Shown piece by piece: positions 1 to 8,854 of a stretch of DNA of 36,850 nucleotides. The position numbers were made by a program, and so were the translations under genes. The notes below the pieces were generated by a model. That model was not told where the DNA came from, searched no databases, and was given only the letters and a program-made list of their open reading frames with translations. Source of the DNA: Bacteroidota bacterium (GTDB lineage: Bacteria; Bacteroidota; Bacteroidia; Chitinophagales; Chitinophagaceae). The first letter of the stretch is position 1. Every line of letters starts with the position of its first letter. The stretch is taken from the NCBI GenBank assembly GCA_023424015.1, contig JAFAEM010000028.1, positions 1 through 36,850 of the forward strand. The letters run 5' to 3'.

Positions 1-429
1 CGTGGAGTGGTTTGGCAGCTCCGCCTGTACAGCGCTGCCGATGGGTCATTAAATAGCACCTCTAATTCCATCATCCTTAAAAGAGCATGTAAAGTCTATC
101 GACGACTTTACTTCATGGCACAAACGAAGGGCACGGTGAAGCGAATTAAACCTATGTGTTCTTTGTGCTTACTCTGTATCTCCGTGTCCTGTATTTGGTC
201 ACGAAGGGAACATGAAGAACATGGAGTTTTATTGAATTTTTTCCGTGCCCTTTGTGCAAATCTCCGTGTCCTCCGTGACCAAAAAATCATGTTCGAAGTA
301 CAGCCAAAAGGTTGAATAAAAACATTGATAAAATATATTCTCAGGATGTGTATGGTGAACTACAACATAGCCTGCCTCCATGGGGGTTGCCGCCGCTTTA
401 TTATCTTTAGGCCCAAAATTTAATCCTGC
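1..429. repeat. Intergenic region with degenerate CCGTGTCC-type repeat
   Basis: No convincing gene is seen here; the reading frames are short and low in complexity. The stretch from about 115 to 290 holds a degenerate repeat: ATCTCCGTGTCCT occurs at 178-190 and again at 260-272, each preceded by CTTTGTGC. GCACAAACGAAGGGCACGG near 119-137 is roughly the reverse complement of CCGTGCCCTTTGTGC at 243-257, so the element can fold back on itself. A weak promoter-like TATCTTTA lies near 400, upstream of the first gene. The likely role is a dispersed non-coding repeat. Confidence 0.55.
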
Positions 430-1407
430 ATGCTCAAAATAGGGGTTTTTGGCGTAGGCCACCTGGGAAAATTTCACCTAAACAACTGGAAGGATATCGC
501 GGATGCAGATATCATCGGGTTTTATGACCCGCATGACGATACAGCCGCGGAGGTATCTGAAAAATACCAAATACCGCGTTTTCTCGACCCGGATGCCCTG
601 ATCGATGCCTGCGATGCGATCGACGTGGTGGCACCGACCAACCACCATTTTGTGTGGTGTGAAAAAGCGATCAAAAAAGGAAAGCATGTTTTTGTAGAAA
701 AGCCGCTTGCCCATACCATGGAAGAAGCCAGGCAGCTGGTGAAACTGGCGGAGGAATCGGGTGTAAAAGTGCAGGTAGGCCATGTGGAACGATTCAACCC
801 GGCATTCCTGGCCTTGAAAAATGTTGCACTCAATCCCATGTTCATCGAAGTGCACCGCCTGGCGCAATTCAACCCCCGCGGTACTGAAGTAAGTGTGATC
901 CTCGACCTGATGATCCACGATATCGACATCATCCTGAGCATTGTAAAGAGTGATGTAAAAAGCATATCAGCCAGCGGTGTCGGGGTTTTAACCGAAACAC
1001 CCGATATCGCCAACGTACGCATCGAATTTCACAACGGCTGTGTAGCCAATCTCACCAGCAGCCGGATATCGATGAAGAAAATGCGTAAGATGCGGATATT
1101 CCAGAAGGACGCCTATATCGGGGTCGACTTCCTGAACAAAAAAACTGAGATCATCAAGCTGAAAGAACCAAAGGACTCCAATGTATTCGCATTTGACATC
1201 GAAACTCCTTCCGGTAAAAAAACAATTGCCGTTGCCAATCCTGAAGTCCCCGAAGTAAATGCGATCAAAAAAGAGCTGGAAGAATTTGTATCGGCGATCA
1301 GCAACAATACAAAACCCATTGTATCTGATATGGATGGCCTGATGGCAATGGATGTGGCGCACAATATCCTGAGCCGGATCGGGCACAACGTGATCACACA
1401 CTCATGA
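430..1407 (+). CDS. Gfo/Idh/MocA family NAD(P)-dependent oxidoreductase
   Basis: Predicted cytoplasmic sugar-type dehydrogenase of 325 aa. The N-terminus has a Rossmann nucleotide-binding loop, GVGHLG, at about residues 8-13. The family motif VEKPLAHT carries the catalytic-type lysine at about residue 91 (E90-K91-P92). A GHVERFNPAF segment follows, then the alpha/beta C-terminal domain that forms the substrate site. The length is typical of the family. The stop overlaps the next start by four bases (ATGA), so it is probably translated together with the sugar transferase. That coupling suggests it makes a modified nucleotide sugar for surface polysaccharide or LPS. The GHVERFNP segment resembles nucleotide-sugar 3-dehydrogenases such as the GnnA or WlbA type, but the exact substrate cannot be read from sequence. 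Confidence 0.9.
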   Translation: MLKIGVFGVGHLGKFHLNNWKDIADADIIGFYDPHDDTAAEVSEKYQIPRFLDPDALIDACDAIDVVAPTNHHFVWCEKAIKKGKHVFVEKPLAHTMEEARQLVKLAEESGVKVQVGHVERFNPAFLALKNVALNPMFIEVHRLAQFNPRGTEVSVILDLMIHDIDIILSIVKSDVKSISASGVGVLTETPDIANVRIEFHNGCVANLTSSRISMKKMRKMRIFQKDAYIGVDFLNKKTEIIKLKEPKDSNVFAFDIETPSGKKTIAVANPEVPEVNAIKKELEEFVSAISNNTKPIVSDMDGLMAMDVAHNILSRIGHNVITHS

Positions 1408-2819
1408 GCGCTGGCAAACAAATATCCATAGGCTGGTATGTACTGGCAGATTATATCGCCGCTGTACTCGCCTGGGCTGTTTTTTATTTTATCAGGAAAG
1501 CATTGCTGGGGCTTGAAGTGGTCGACGAGAATGGTAATCCTTCCATCGACCGGCCGTTTTGGCTGGGAATACTGATTATTCCGCCGGGCTGGATCCTTCT
1601 ATTTGCCCTCGTAGGTTCTTACCACGATCTCTATAAGAAATCGAGGTTGTCTGAATTCACCCTGACCCTGATCTGCTGCCTGATCGGATCTGTTGTACTT
1701 TTCTTCGCCTTCCTGCTCGACGATGTAAAAGACAATTACTATTACTATTACGTGTCCTTTCTCGGATTATTTTTTATACACCTGCTGTTTATTTTCATCG
1801 GACGTTGGTTGCTTTTGGACAGGGTAAAAAAACAACTGCTGTCGGGGCAAATCAGTTTCAACACCCTGATGGTGGGCAGTCCTGATAAAGCCATTCGAAT
1901 TATCCGGGAAACAGCAGACAGCCTCAGGGATGGCGGCTATCACTACGTAGGTTATGCGGCCCCGGATCATATAACAGCGGATATTGAAGGATTTCCCCGC
2001 CTCGGTTCTATCGACGAACTCGAACAGATCATCGATGGTCATCGCATCAGGCAGGTAGTACTGGCGATGGAAAAATCACAAAAACCCCTGATGGAATCGG
2101 TGATCAACCGGCTGAGCGAAAAAGACGTTGAAATAAAAATTCATCCGGATACACTCGATATATTATCCGGTTCGGTTAAAACGAACAATGTACTGGGTGC
2201 AGCCCTGATAGATCTAAAGACGGGTCTGATGCCCGAGTGGCAGCAACATATCAAACGCCTGCTGGATGTTTTCACAGCACTATTGGGACTCGTCTTACTT
2301 TCCCCTCTTATCCTGTTCATAGCGCTTCGGGTGAGATATAGTTCACCGGGACCCATTCTCTATCGCCAGCAAAGAGTCGGCTACAAAGGCAGGCCCTTTA
2401 CGATGTATAAATTCAGGTCGATGGCGAAAGATGCGGAACAGAACGGACCAGCACTTTCCTCCGACAACGATCCGCGTATTACCCGATTTGGTAAAACGAT
2501 GCGGAAGTGGCGGCTGGATGAGTTGCCCCAACTGTGGAATATCCTGAGAGGTGACATGAGCCTGGTGGGACCGCGACCCGAACGCCGGTTTTATATCGAC
2601 AAGATCATTGAACAATTCCCCTATTATAAATACCTATTGAAAGTGAAACCAGGCGTCACCAGCTGGGGTATGGTGCAGTATGGCTACGCCGAGAATGTTG
2701 AAGAAATGATCGAGCGTAGCAAATTTGACCTGCTATATATCGAGAATATCTCCCTGGCACTCGATTTTAAGATCATGATCCATACATTGAGAATCATCTT
2801 TAAAGGAAAAGGTAAATAA
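1404..2819 (+). CDS. Exopolysaccharide polyprenyl-phosphate sugar-phosphate transferase
   Basis: A 471 aa inner-membrane enzyme expected to transfer a sugar-1-phosphate from a nucleotide sugar to undecaprenyl phosphate, starting a polysaccharide repeat unit. The N-terminal third has several hydrophobic segments. A middle CoA-binding-like soluble region spans about residues 145-270. The C-terminal bacterial sugar transferase domain (about 275-471) begins with KRLLDVFTALLGLVLLSP and contains YRQQRVGYKGRPF, MYKFRSM, WRLDELPQLWNIL and MSLVGPRPE, the conserved motifs of the WbaP/WcaJ family. It overlaps the upstream oxidoreductase by four bases. The acceptor is well predicted; the sugar is not. 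Confidence 0.93.
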   Translation: MSAGKQISIGWYVLADYIAAVLAWAVFYFIRKALLGLEVVDENGNPSIDRPFWLGILIIPPGWILLFALVGSYHDLYKKSRLSEFTLTLICCLIGSVVLFFAFLLDDVKDNYYYYYVSFLGLFFIHLLFIFIGRWLLLDRVKKQLLSGQISFNTLMVGSPDKAIRIIRETADSLRDGGYHYVGYAAPDHITADIEGFPRLGSIDELEQIIDGHRIRQVVLAMEKSQKPLMESVINRLSEKDVEIKIHPDTLDILSGSVKTNNVLGAALIDLKTGLMPEWQQHIKRLLDVFTALLGLVLLSPLILFIALRVRYSSPGPILYRQQRVGYKGRPFTMYKFRSMAKDAEQNGPALSSDNDPRITRFGKTMRKWRLDELPQLWNILRGDMSLVGPRPERRFYIDKIIEQFPYYKYLLKVKPGVTSWGMVQYGYAENVEEMIERSKFDLLYIENISLALDFKIMIHTLRIIFKGKGK

Positions 2820-2829
2820 AACAGTCGGG

Positions 2830-2915
2830 AGTCGCTAGTCAGGAGTCGCTAGTCCATATAGCAGACTCAGAGGTAAGAACACTTACTCCAGACTAACGAC
2901 TAATGACTAACGACT
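2830..2915. repeat. AGTCG-type fold-back repeat
   Basis: AGTCGCTAGTC occurs at 2830-2840 and 2844-2854. GACTAACGACT occurs at 2891-2901 and 2905-2915. The two 25-base arms are inverted with about 21 of 25 positions matching, enclosing a 36-base loop. No T-run follows, so it does not look like a simple intrinsic terminator. A related AGTCG-rich stretch follows the FemAB-like gene near 6764. Confidence 0.6.
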
Positions 2916-2948
2916 TGCTCTTGCGATTACAAGAAGAAGGGTTTATTT

Positions 2949-5840
2949 TTGAAAAAACGAATCCTGGTGAAGAAACTACTGGCTGCCCTCGTGTTCCCCT
3001 GCATACTGCAAAACGCTTTCTGCCAACCTGAGAATTACTGGCAACAGGAAGTCAACTATAATATCACCGTTTCCCTGAATGACCGGGAACATACCCTAAC
3101 CGGTTTTGAAAAAATTGAATACACAAATCACTCACCCGATACACTTCATTTTATCTGGTTTCATATCTGGCCCAATGCCTATAAAAATGATAAGACCGCT
3201 TTCAGCGACCAGCTGCTGGAAAACGGTAATACCGGTTTTTACTTCTCCGACAAAGAAGAGAAAGGCTATATCAACCGCCTCGATTTTAAAGTGGATGATA
3301 TTACCGCTGAAATGGAAGATCATCCTCAACATATTGATATCATCAAACTGGTACTCCCCTCCCCTTTGGCCCCGGGAAAGACTATTACGATCACAACGCC
3401 TTTTCATGTAAAGTTGCCTTACAATTTTTCCCGCGGTGGTCATGATGGTGAATCGTACCAGGTGACGCAATGGTATCCCAAGCCGGCAGTATATGATCAA
3501 AACGGCTGGCATGAAATGCCCTACCTCGACCAGGGTGAGTTTTACAGCGAATTCGGCAATTTCGACGTGACCATTACAGTCCCCGACAATTATGTAGTGG
3601 CCGCAACCGGAGTTTTGCAAAATGAGGAAGAAAAAGAATGGTTGAAAAAAAGGGCCTCATTTGAATGGGAGCCAGAAAAAAAACGAATTAAAAAAGGGGG
3701 CACAACAAAGACGATCATCCAGGAATTCCCTGTTTCTTCAAATGGTATTAAAATCCTTCGCTACAAACAGGACCGAGTGCATGATTTTGCCTGGTTTGCC
3801 GACAAGCGGTTTATTGTTTCACAGGATACCTGTCAACTACCCTCTGGCAAAGTGGTGGAAGTTTATAGTTACTACACATCCGCGGAAAAAAAGTATTGGG
3901 AAAAGAGTGTGGGATTTGCAAAGGATGCCATCCGAACAAGATCTGAATGGATCGGAGAATATCCTTTTTCTGTTGTAAGCGTGGTGCAGGGTCCCGAAAG
4001 TTTTGGAGGCGGCATGGAATACCCCACGATCACCGTCATCTCGCCCACCCGCGACCAGAACCTGCTGGATTTTACTATTGCCCACGAGATCGGGCACAAC
4101 TGGTTTTATGGTGTACTTGGCAGCAATGAAAGAAGACATCCCTGGCTGGATGAAGGCTTGAATACCTATTATGACAACAGGTATAGCCAATGGAAATATG
4201 GTGACAAAGGGGAACTACAACTAGGAAAGGAGCGAGTGAGTATAAGGGCCGGGGAAAGAATATTATTTGAAACCAGGGCGATCAGCAAGAAAGACCAACC
4301 GATCAATACCGAAAGCGAAGACCTGTCCATGATGAACTATGGACTGATCTCTTACTACCAGACCGGGGCCTGGCTGGAATGGCTTGAATTAACATTAGGC
4401 AAGGAAACCATGGACAAAGCCATGCAGGAATACTACCGTCGCTGGCAGTTTAAACATCCGCAACCAGCCGATTTTAAAAAGGTGCTGGAGGAAAGTAGTG
4501 GGAAAAACCTGGACTCAGCCTTTGCTTTGTTGAATAAAAAAGGGTTATTGCCTAACCAGCAAAGAACCGGAACAAAAAGCGGTTTAATATTCAGTTTCAA
4601 ATCGCATGCTGACTATATCAATAATCCATCTAAAAATTATATCACCTTCGGCCCTGCCATCGGGTTTAATAGTTATGATAAATTGATGCTTGGTGGCATG
4701 ATCACCAATTATAAGCTGCCCCCGTCCCATTTTCAATTCTTTTTTGCACCCATGTTTGGAACCGGATCGAAGGCGCTGACAGGCATGGGCTTGATCAACT
4801 ATTCATTTTATCCGTCCCGTGTTTTTCAAAAAATACAACTTGGATTGAATGGATCACGCTTTAGTATGAATGATTTTGAAGATGAACTCGGTGATAAATC
4901 TTTTACCAGCTTCTCCAAACTCGTTCCAAGCCTGAAATTTGTATTAAAAGAAAAATCTCCACGCAGTACCTTACACCGGTTTATTCAATTCAAATCATTC
5001 TTCATTAATGAAGAGGCGTTCAGCTATTCCCGGGATACCATTATCGGGTCGGCCAACGATACGAGTTTCGTAACAAGGGCACGAGCGATCAAGGATAACA
5101 GGTTGCTCAATCAATTGCGACTGGTTTCTGAAAACAACAGGGCCTTATATCCATACAGCGCCGAACTAAAACTTGAACAGGGCAAAGATTTCGTACGAGC
5201 GGCCTTTACGGGAAATTATTTTTTCAATTATGCCAAAGGTGGCGGCCTGAGCCTGAGATTCTTTGCCGGCAAGTTCTTTTATTCAGGTGAAAAAACAGTT
5301 CGTAAACAATTTGAAACGGATCGCTACCATTTGAATATGACCGGTCCGAATGGATATGAAGACTATACCTATAGTGACTATTTCCTCGGACGAAACGAGT
5401 TTGAAGGTCTGGCCAGTCAGCAATTGATGATCCGCGATGGTGGTTTTAAGGTAAGAACTGAATTGCTGGCTGAAAAGATCGGGAAAACCGATGACTGGCT
5501 GATGGCAATAAATCTAAGTACTACCATTCCATCCAATATAAATCCATTGAACGTACTGCCCATTAAAATCCCCCTAAAACTGTTCGCCGACATCGGCACG
5601 TACAGTAATGCCTGGGAAAGAAATGCAACAGGCGACAGGTTTCTCTTTAACGCCGGTCTGCAGTTACCCTTTTTCAAAGAGACAGTTAATATCTATATAC
5701 CATTGCTGTATAGCAAAGTATATAAAGACTATATCAAATCCACACTGGAAAAGAAAAATCGATTCCTGAAAACGATTTCATTTTCAATCAATATGTCAGC
5801 TTTCAATCCCCGAAAAATAAATCGCAACCTCGCGGACTGA
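2949..5840 (+). CDS. M1 family metallopeptidase with C-terminal barrel-like extension
   Basis: A 963 aa exported zinc aminopeptidase-like protein. The start is TTG, preceded by a purine-rich AAGAAGAAGG about eight bases upstream and followed directly by a signal peptide ending near AFCQ. The M1 catalytic signature is complete: GGMEY at about 354-358, HEIGHN at 379-384 (zinc ligands H379 and H383, catalytic E380) and E402 as third zinc ligand at exact M1 spacing. A tyrosine pair at about 469-470 could supply the transition-state tyrosine. From about residue 540 to the end the sequence changes to alternating aromatic, beta-rich stretches resembling an outer-membrane barrel. The protein is much longer than the roughly 600-residue soluble M1 core. 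The downstream gene starts inside its stop codon. The peptide substrate is unknown. Confidence 0.9.
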   Translation: MKKRILVKKLLAALVFPCILQNAFCQPENYWQQEVNYNITVSLNDREHTLTGFEKIEYTNHSPDTLHFIWFHIWPNAYKNDKTAFSDQLLENGNTGFYFSDKEEKGYINRLDFKVDDITAEMEDHPQHIDIIKLVLPSPLAPGKTITITTPFHVKLPYNFSRGGHDGESYQVTQWYPKPAVYDQNGWHEMPYLDQGEFYSEFGNFDVTITVPDNYVVAATGVLQNEEEKEWLKKRASFEWEPEKKRIKKGGTTKTIIQEFPVSSNGIKILRYKQDRVHDFAWFADKRFIVSQDTCQLPSGKVVEVYSYYTSAEKKYWEKSVGFAKDAIRTRSEWIGEYPFSVVSVVQGPESFGGGMEYPTITVISPTRDQNLLDFTIAHEIGHNWFYGVLGSNERRHPWLDEGLNTYYDNRYSQWKYGDKGELQLGKERVSIRAGERILFETRAISKKDQPINTESEDLSMMNYGLISYYQTGAWLEWLELTLGKETMDKAMQEYYRRWQFKHPQPADFKKVLEESSGKNLDSAFALLNKKGLLPNQQRTGTKSGLIFSFKSHADYINNPSKNYITFGPAIGFNSYDKLMLGGMITNYKLPPSHFQFFFAPMFGTGSKALTGMGLINYSFYPSRVFQKIQLGLNGSRFSMNDFEDELGDKSFTSFSKLVPSLKFVLKEKSPRSTLHRFIQFKSFFINEEAFSYSRDTIIGSANDTSFVTRARAIKDNRLLNQLRLVSENNRALYPYSAELKLEQGKDFVRAAFTGNYFFNYAKGGGLSLRFFAGKFFYSGEKTVRKQFETDRYHLNMTGPNGYEDYTYSDYFLGRNEFEGLASQQLMIRDGGFKVRTELLAEKIGKTDDWLMAINLSTTIPSNINPLNVLPIKIPLKLFADIGTYSNAWERNATGDRFLFNAGLQLPFFKETVNIYIPLLYSKVYKDYIKSTLEKKNRFLKTISFSINMSAFNPRKINRNLAD

Positions 5841-6763
5841 TGAATCCTCAGCCGCGCATATCATATCTCAGACACCAGGACATTGACCTGGTAAAATGGG
5901 ACAATTGTATCGCCAGCGCTCCCAATGGTTTGATCTATGGTTACTCCTGGTGGCTCGATCAAATGGCGCAGCAATGGGATGGGCTTGTGCTCAACGATTA
6001 TGAAGCTGTGATGCCGATTACCTGGAATAAAAAATTTGGAATTGCCTATTTATACCAGCCCTTTCTCACAGCTCAACTGGGTATATTCGGCCATAATATT
6101 GATGCGGTGCTGGTTGAATCATTTCTAAATTCAATCCCATCGCGGTTTCGCTATTGGGATATTTATCTCAACCATGGAAATGTCTTCTCCCTCGAGAAGC
6201 ACGAGTTATACCAGCGCAGGAATTTTGTGCTTGACCTTGACCGGTCTTATGAAAAAATTTACACTTCCTACCGGGATAATATAAAACGAAATTCACGCAA
6301 AGCTGAGCAACTGGGTTGTAAACCCGTGATCAACTTTGATGTAGAAAAGATGATCGCGCTGGCAATAGAGCAGATGAAAACTTATTCAAAAGAATCGGCA
6401 GAAAATACGGCCCGCTTTCGCAATCTTTATAATTATCTGCATAGTCGTCAGCAGGCAATCACTTATGGAATCTTATCTCCAAAAGAAGAACTGATCGCTT
6501 CCTGCGTCTTTGTATTTTCTCATCAGCGTGCCTACTACCTGCTTGTTGGAAATCACCCCGACGGAAGGACCATTGGTGCTTCCCATATGCTGATCGATGC
6601 GTTTATAAAAGATCATGCCGACAAAAAGATGCTGCTTGATTTTGAGGGTTCAGATATTCCCAGCCTGGCATTTTTCTACAGCAGTTTCGGTGCCGTAGAA
6701 GAAAACTATGCGGCCATTAAGGAGAATCGATTGCCCTTCTATTTGAAATGGATAAAGGATTGA
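5840..6763 (+). CDS. FemAB/GNAT-like acyltransferase
   Basis: A 307 aa cytoplasmic protein without signal peptide. It resembles the two-GNAT-fold FemAB group. Typical features are the N-terminal YGYSWWLD and YQPF stretches, the central SYRDNIKRNSRKAEQLG segment at about residues 145-165, and the C-terminal YYLLVGNHPDGRTIGASHML (about 235-255) followed by LLDFEGSDIPSLAFFYSSFG, which fits an acyl-donor binding GNAT half. Family members attach amino acids or acyl groups to cell-wall or lipid precursors using aminoacyl-tRNA or acyl-CoA. The substrate here cannot be assigned. The ATG overlaps the stop of the M1 peptidase gene (TGATG), so the two are probably translationally coupled. Confidence 0.75.
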   Translation: MNPQPRISYLRHQDIDLVKWDNCIASAPNGLIYGYSWWLDQMAQQWDGLVLNDYEAVMPITWNKKFGIAYLYQPFLTAQLGIFGHNIDAVLVESFLNSIPSRFRYWDIYLNHGNVFSLEKHELYQRRNFVLDLDRSYEKIYTSYRDNIKRNSRKAEQLGCKPVINFDVEKMIALAIEQMKTYSKESAENTARFRNLYNYLHSRQQAITYGILSPKEELIASCVFVFSHQRAYYLLVGNHPDGRTIGASHMLIDAFIKDHADKKMLLDFEGSDIPSLAFFYSSFGAVEENYAAIKENRLPFYLKWIKD

Positions 6764-6830
6764 GTCGTGAATCGTGAGTCGCGAGCCAGGATCAGTCGGG
6801 AGTCAGTAGTAATCCCAGGAATCAGGTTCA
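6764..6830. repeat. AGTCG-rich intergenic repeat after the FemAB-like gene
   Basis: Starting right at the stop codon, the region carries GAGTCGTGAATCGTGAGTCG followed by CGAGCC and AGTCGGGAGTCAGTAGT. It is related to the AGTCG repeat at 2830-2854. No coding potential or T-run terminator is evident. Confidence 0.5.
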
Positions 6831-6891
6831 CCATCTAACTCCCAATTCCTAACAATTGGTGTTGGGAATAAAAATTTTTAAAGGGGCTTAG

Positions 6892-6999
6892 CATCATTTC
6901 CTGTTCTACGTAGCAGATTTTTGAACACATAGACGCCATTCGCTGTGCTCGCCGTGCCCGCCGTGGTTTATAGTACTCCAGAGTTCCAGGACAAAAATG
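6892..6999. repeat. Dispersed intergenic repeat, copy 1
   Basis: This 108-base stretch matches 21941-22048 on the same strand. A 30-base core at 6939-6968 (TTCGCTGTGCTCGCCGTGCC and the next ten bases) is identical to 21987-22016, with weaker similarity on both sides (AGCAGATTTTT before, GAGTTCC after). Both copies lie between genes. No transposase is attached. Confidence 0.75.
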
Positions 7000-7014
7000 A
7001 CTCCTGATTGCCAT

Positions 7015-7680
7015 TTACCCTAAAATCAGGCTCTCGGCGATAATAAGATCCAGGGGCCGGGTGATCTTGATATTTCTTTCCTCTCCTTCCACCAGGGACA
7101 CTTTCATACCATAGGCTTCCACCACCGTTGCTTCATCTGTAAATTTATCTTTGTAGTCGATCTGATACGCAGGCAACAAAATTTTACTATGAAATGTTTG
7201 CGGGGTTTGTACCAGCTTCACCTTTTCTCGGTCTAAAGGGTCATTACCTTCTTCATTCACTAAGCGTACGCTATCCCTGCAGGCTATGACAGGAATTGCC
7301 GAACCGGTCTCTACTGCCTTTTCATAACAAGCCTTGATCAAAGTCGTTGTCACCAGGCAACGCACCGCATCATGTACAAAGATGATAGCTTCGTCATTGA
7401 TCAGTTGCAAGCCATTTTTCACCGATTGAAAGCGGGTGTCGCCACCAGCAGCAAGTTTAATGCGATCGCTGTCAAAATACGCATCGATGATCTCCTGTCC
7501 CATATCGGTATAGTCTGCTGGTAAAACCAAAATCACTCTCATATCATCATAAGCATCAAGAAATGCATTCAACGTATAATATAGTATCGGTTTATTTTTA
7601 AGCATCAGGAATTGCTTGGGCAGTCCTTCTCCCATGCGTGTTCCCTTGCCTCCCGCTACTATTACAGCGTACTTTAACAT
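7015..7680 (-). CDS. ispD: 2-C-methyl-D-erythritol 4-phosphate cytidylyltransferase
   Basis: A 221 aa cytoplasmic enzyme of the MEP isoprenoid pathway. It converts MEP and CTP to CDP-methylerythritol. The start MLKYAVIVAGGKGTRMG places the nucleotide-binding loop at the extreme N-terminus, as in the family. HDAVRC and VQTPQTF match the conserved HDAARP and TPQ motifs, and DEATVVEAYG and EGEERNIKITRP match the C-terminal substrate region. The ATG at 7680 is preferred over a longer in-frame start at 7752, because a good promoter sits directly upstream at 7685-7714 and the longer form would add residues before the Rossmann strand. It stands alone, facing away from the glutamine amidotransferase gene. 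Confidence 0.95.
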   Translation of the reverse strand: MLKYAVIVAGGKGTRMGEGLPKQFLMLKNKPILYYTLNAFLDAYDDMRVILVLPADYTDMGQEIIDAYFDSDRIKLAAGGDTRFQSVKNGLQLINDEAIIFVHDAVRCLVTTTLIKACYEKAVETGSAIPVIACRDSVRLVNEEGNDPLDREKVKLVQTPQTFHSKILLPAYQIDYKDKFTDEATVVEAYGMKVSLVEGEERNIKITRPLDLIIAESLILG

Positions 7681-7684
7681 GCGA

Positions 7685-7714
7685 CAAAGATAGGGAGTGT
7701 TAGCAGTCGCCAAA
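7685..7714 (-). promoter_or_regulatory. ispD promoter (TTTG-N18-TATCTTTG)
   Basis: On the - strand, TTTG at 7714-7711 is followed after 18 bases by TATCTTTG at 7692-7685, a close match to the Bacteroidota housekeeping promoter (TTG, about 19 bases, TAnnTTTG). The -7 element ends four bases before the ATG, implying a leaderless or nearly leaderless mRNA. Confidence 0.7.
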
Positions 7715-7886
7715 AGAAGCAGGTTATAACTGGAGGCATTGACATAAATCATTTTTTTTGCTCTATTACCAGCAGCATGTTTACTGAACCTCGCTAAACA
7801 CCCGGAACTTTAGTGCATATTTAACTATTCAGAACCCTGCTGCCAATTCTTATCCCTGACAACTTCCGACTCCTTCAAAAAAATAC

Positions 7887-7894
7887 TATTTTTG
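7887..7894 (+). promoter_or_regulatory. Putative -7 element TATTTTTG of the amidotransferase gene
   Basis: TATTTTTG fits the TAnnTTTG consensus and ends four bases before the ATG at 7899. No clear -33 TTG is present at the right distance, so support is moderate. Nothing else is recognised in the 7715-7886 interval between the two divergent genes. Confidence 0.4.
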
Positions 7895-7898
7895 CCGG

Positions 7899-8747
7899 AT
7901 GATTTGGAACGAGCAAAAACTAATCCGTATTGCCATTCTCGATTTGAATGATGGCTTACCCAACCAGGGTATGCGCTGTATCCGACAGATCATCCATGAC
8001 TGGTCACACGCGATCGACCAGGCCATTGAAGTCACTGAATTCGATGTGCGTAAAAAAAATGAACTCCCCGATACATCTTTTGATATCTATATCTCCAGTG
8101 GCGGACCGGGCGACCCGCTTCAAAGTCGCTTTGACGACTGGGATATTGCCTGGTGCAAATGGGTGGATGAAATGATGAGGTGGAATAATAATCCATCCAA
8201 CACACAAAAAAAGCAGGTCTTTTTTATCTGTCATTCGTTTCAACTGGCTTGCCGGGTTTTCAATGTCGGGCTTGTCTATAAGAGAAAATCGACCTCGTTT
8301 GGTGTATTCCCGGTACATATGCTGGAAGAAGGAAAAACAGAACCTGTATTCGAGGGACTTAATGACCCCTTTTATGCAGTTGATAGCCGAGATCACCAGG
8401 TCATTCAACCAAACCATGATATCATCAGCGAAATGGGAGGATCCCTGCTGTGTATTGAAAAAGATAGACCACATGTGCCTTACGAACGTGCCGTGATGGG
8501 AATCCGTTTTAATGAGAACATGGTCGGTACTCAGTTTCACCCCGAAGCCGACGCCGAAGGTATGACCCGCCACTTTGAAACAGAGGAGAAAAGAAAGGCT
8601 GTGATTGAAAACCATGGCGAACAAAAGCTCAAAAGCATGCTTGAGCAACTTAATGATCCCGATAAGATCCGCTGGACTTATTCGCATATCCTTCCCAATT
8701 TCCTCAACCAGTCTATCGGACAGTTGGCCCTGGTGGAAGCGATTTAA
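7899..8747 (+). CDS. Class I glutamine amidotransferase (GMP synthase-like)
   Basis: A 282 aa cytoplasmic protein with the triad class I fold that releases ammonia from glutamine. SSGGPGDP forms the oxyanion-type loop. The nucleophile is C111 in FICHSFQLACRVF. The His/Glu pair is H214/E216 in GTQFHPEAD. There is no attached synthetase domain, so the ammonia must go to a separate acceptor enzyme. The neighbouring ATP-grasp-like protein is a natural candidate, although a hairpin followed by a T-run lies between them. After the triad is a charged, helical C-terminal tail of about 65 residues. The start is supported by the TATTTTTG element just upstream. The acceptor substrate is unknown. Confidence 0.85.
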   Translation: MIWNEQKLIRIAILDLNDGLPNQGMRCIRQIIHDWSHAIDQAIEVTEFDVRKKNELPDTSFDIYISSGGPGDPLQSRFDDWDIAWCKWVDEMMRWNNNPSNTQKKQVFFICHSFQLACRVFNVGLVYKRKSTSFGVFPVHMLEEGKTEPVFEGLNDPFYAVDSRDHQVIQPNHDIISEMGGSLLCIEKDRPHVPYERAVMGIRFNENMVGTQFHPEADAEGMTRHFETEEKRKAVIENHGEQKLKSMLEQLNDPDKIRWTYSHILPNFLNQSIGQLALVEAI

Positions 8748-8785
8748 TACAGCGATTCATCATTTAAAAAAATGCGCACCACGCC

Positions 8786-8823
8786 TTCACGACCTAATAT
8801 TCCAGGCCTTCGTGAACTTTTTT
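8786..8823 (+). terminator. Intrinsic terminator-like hairpin
   Basis: TTCACGA at 8786-8792 and TCGTGAA at 8810-8816 form a perfect seven-base stem, with inner CCT/AGG that can pair further. The sequence after it is CTTTTTTG with six T residues at 8818-8823. It lies 39 bases after the amidotransferase stop and would limit read-through into the next gene. Confidence 0.6.
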
Positions 8824-8854
8824 GCTGTAAATTGACCTTACTAAATCAGTCAGC

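Noticed and set aside
7..315. 102-codon open frame at the left end on the + strand
   Set aside because: It runs through the CCGTGTCC repeat, has odd composition, no family resemblance and no promoter or ribosome site.
7681..7752. 24-residue N-terminal extension of ispD
   Set aside because: It would run through the TTTG-N18-TATCTTTG promoter and put extra residues before the nucleotide-binding strand.
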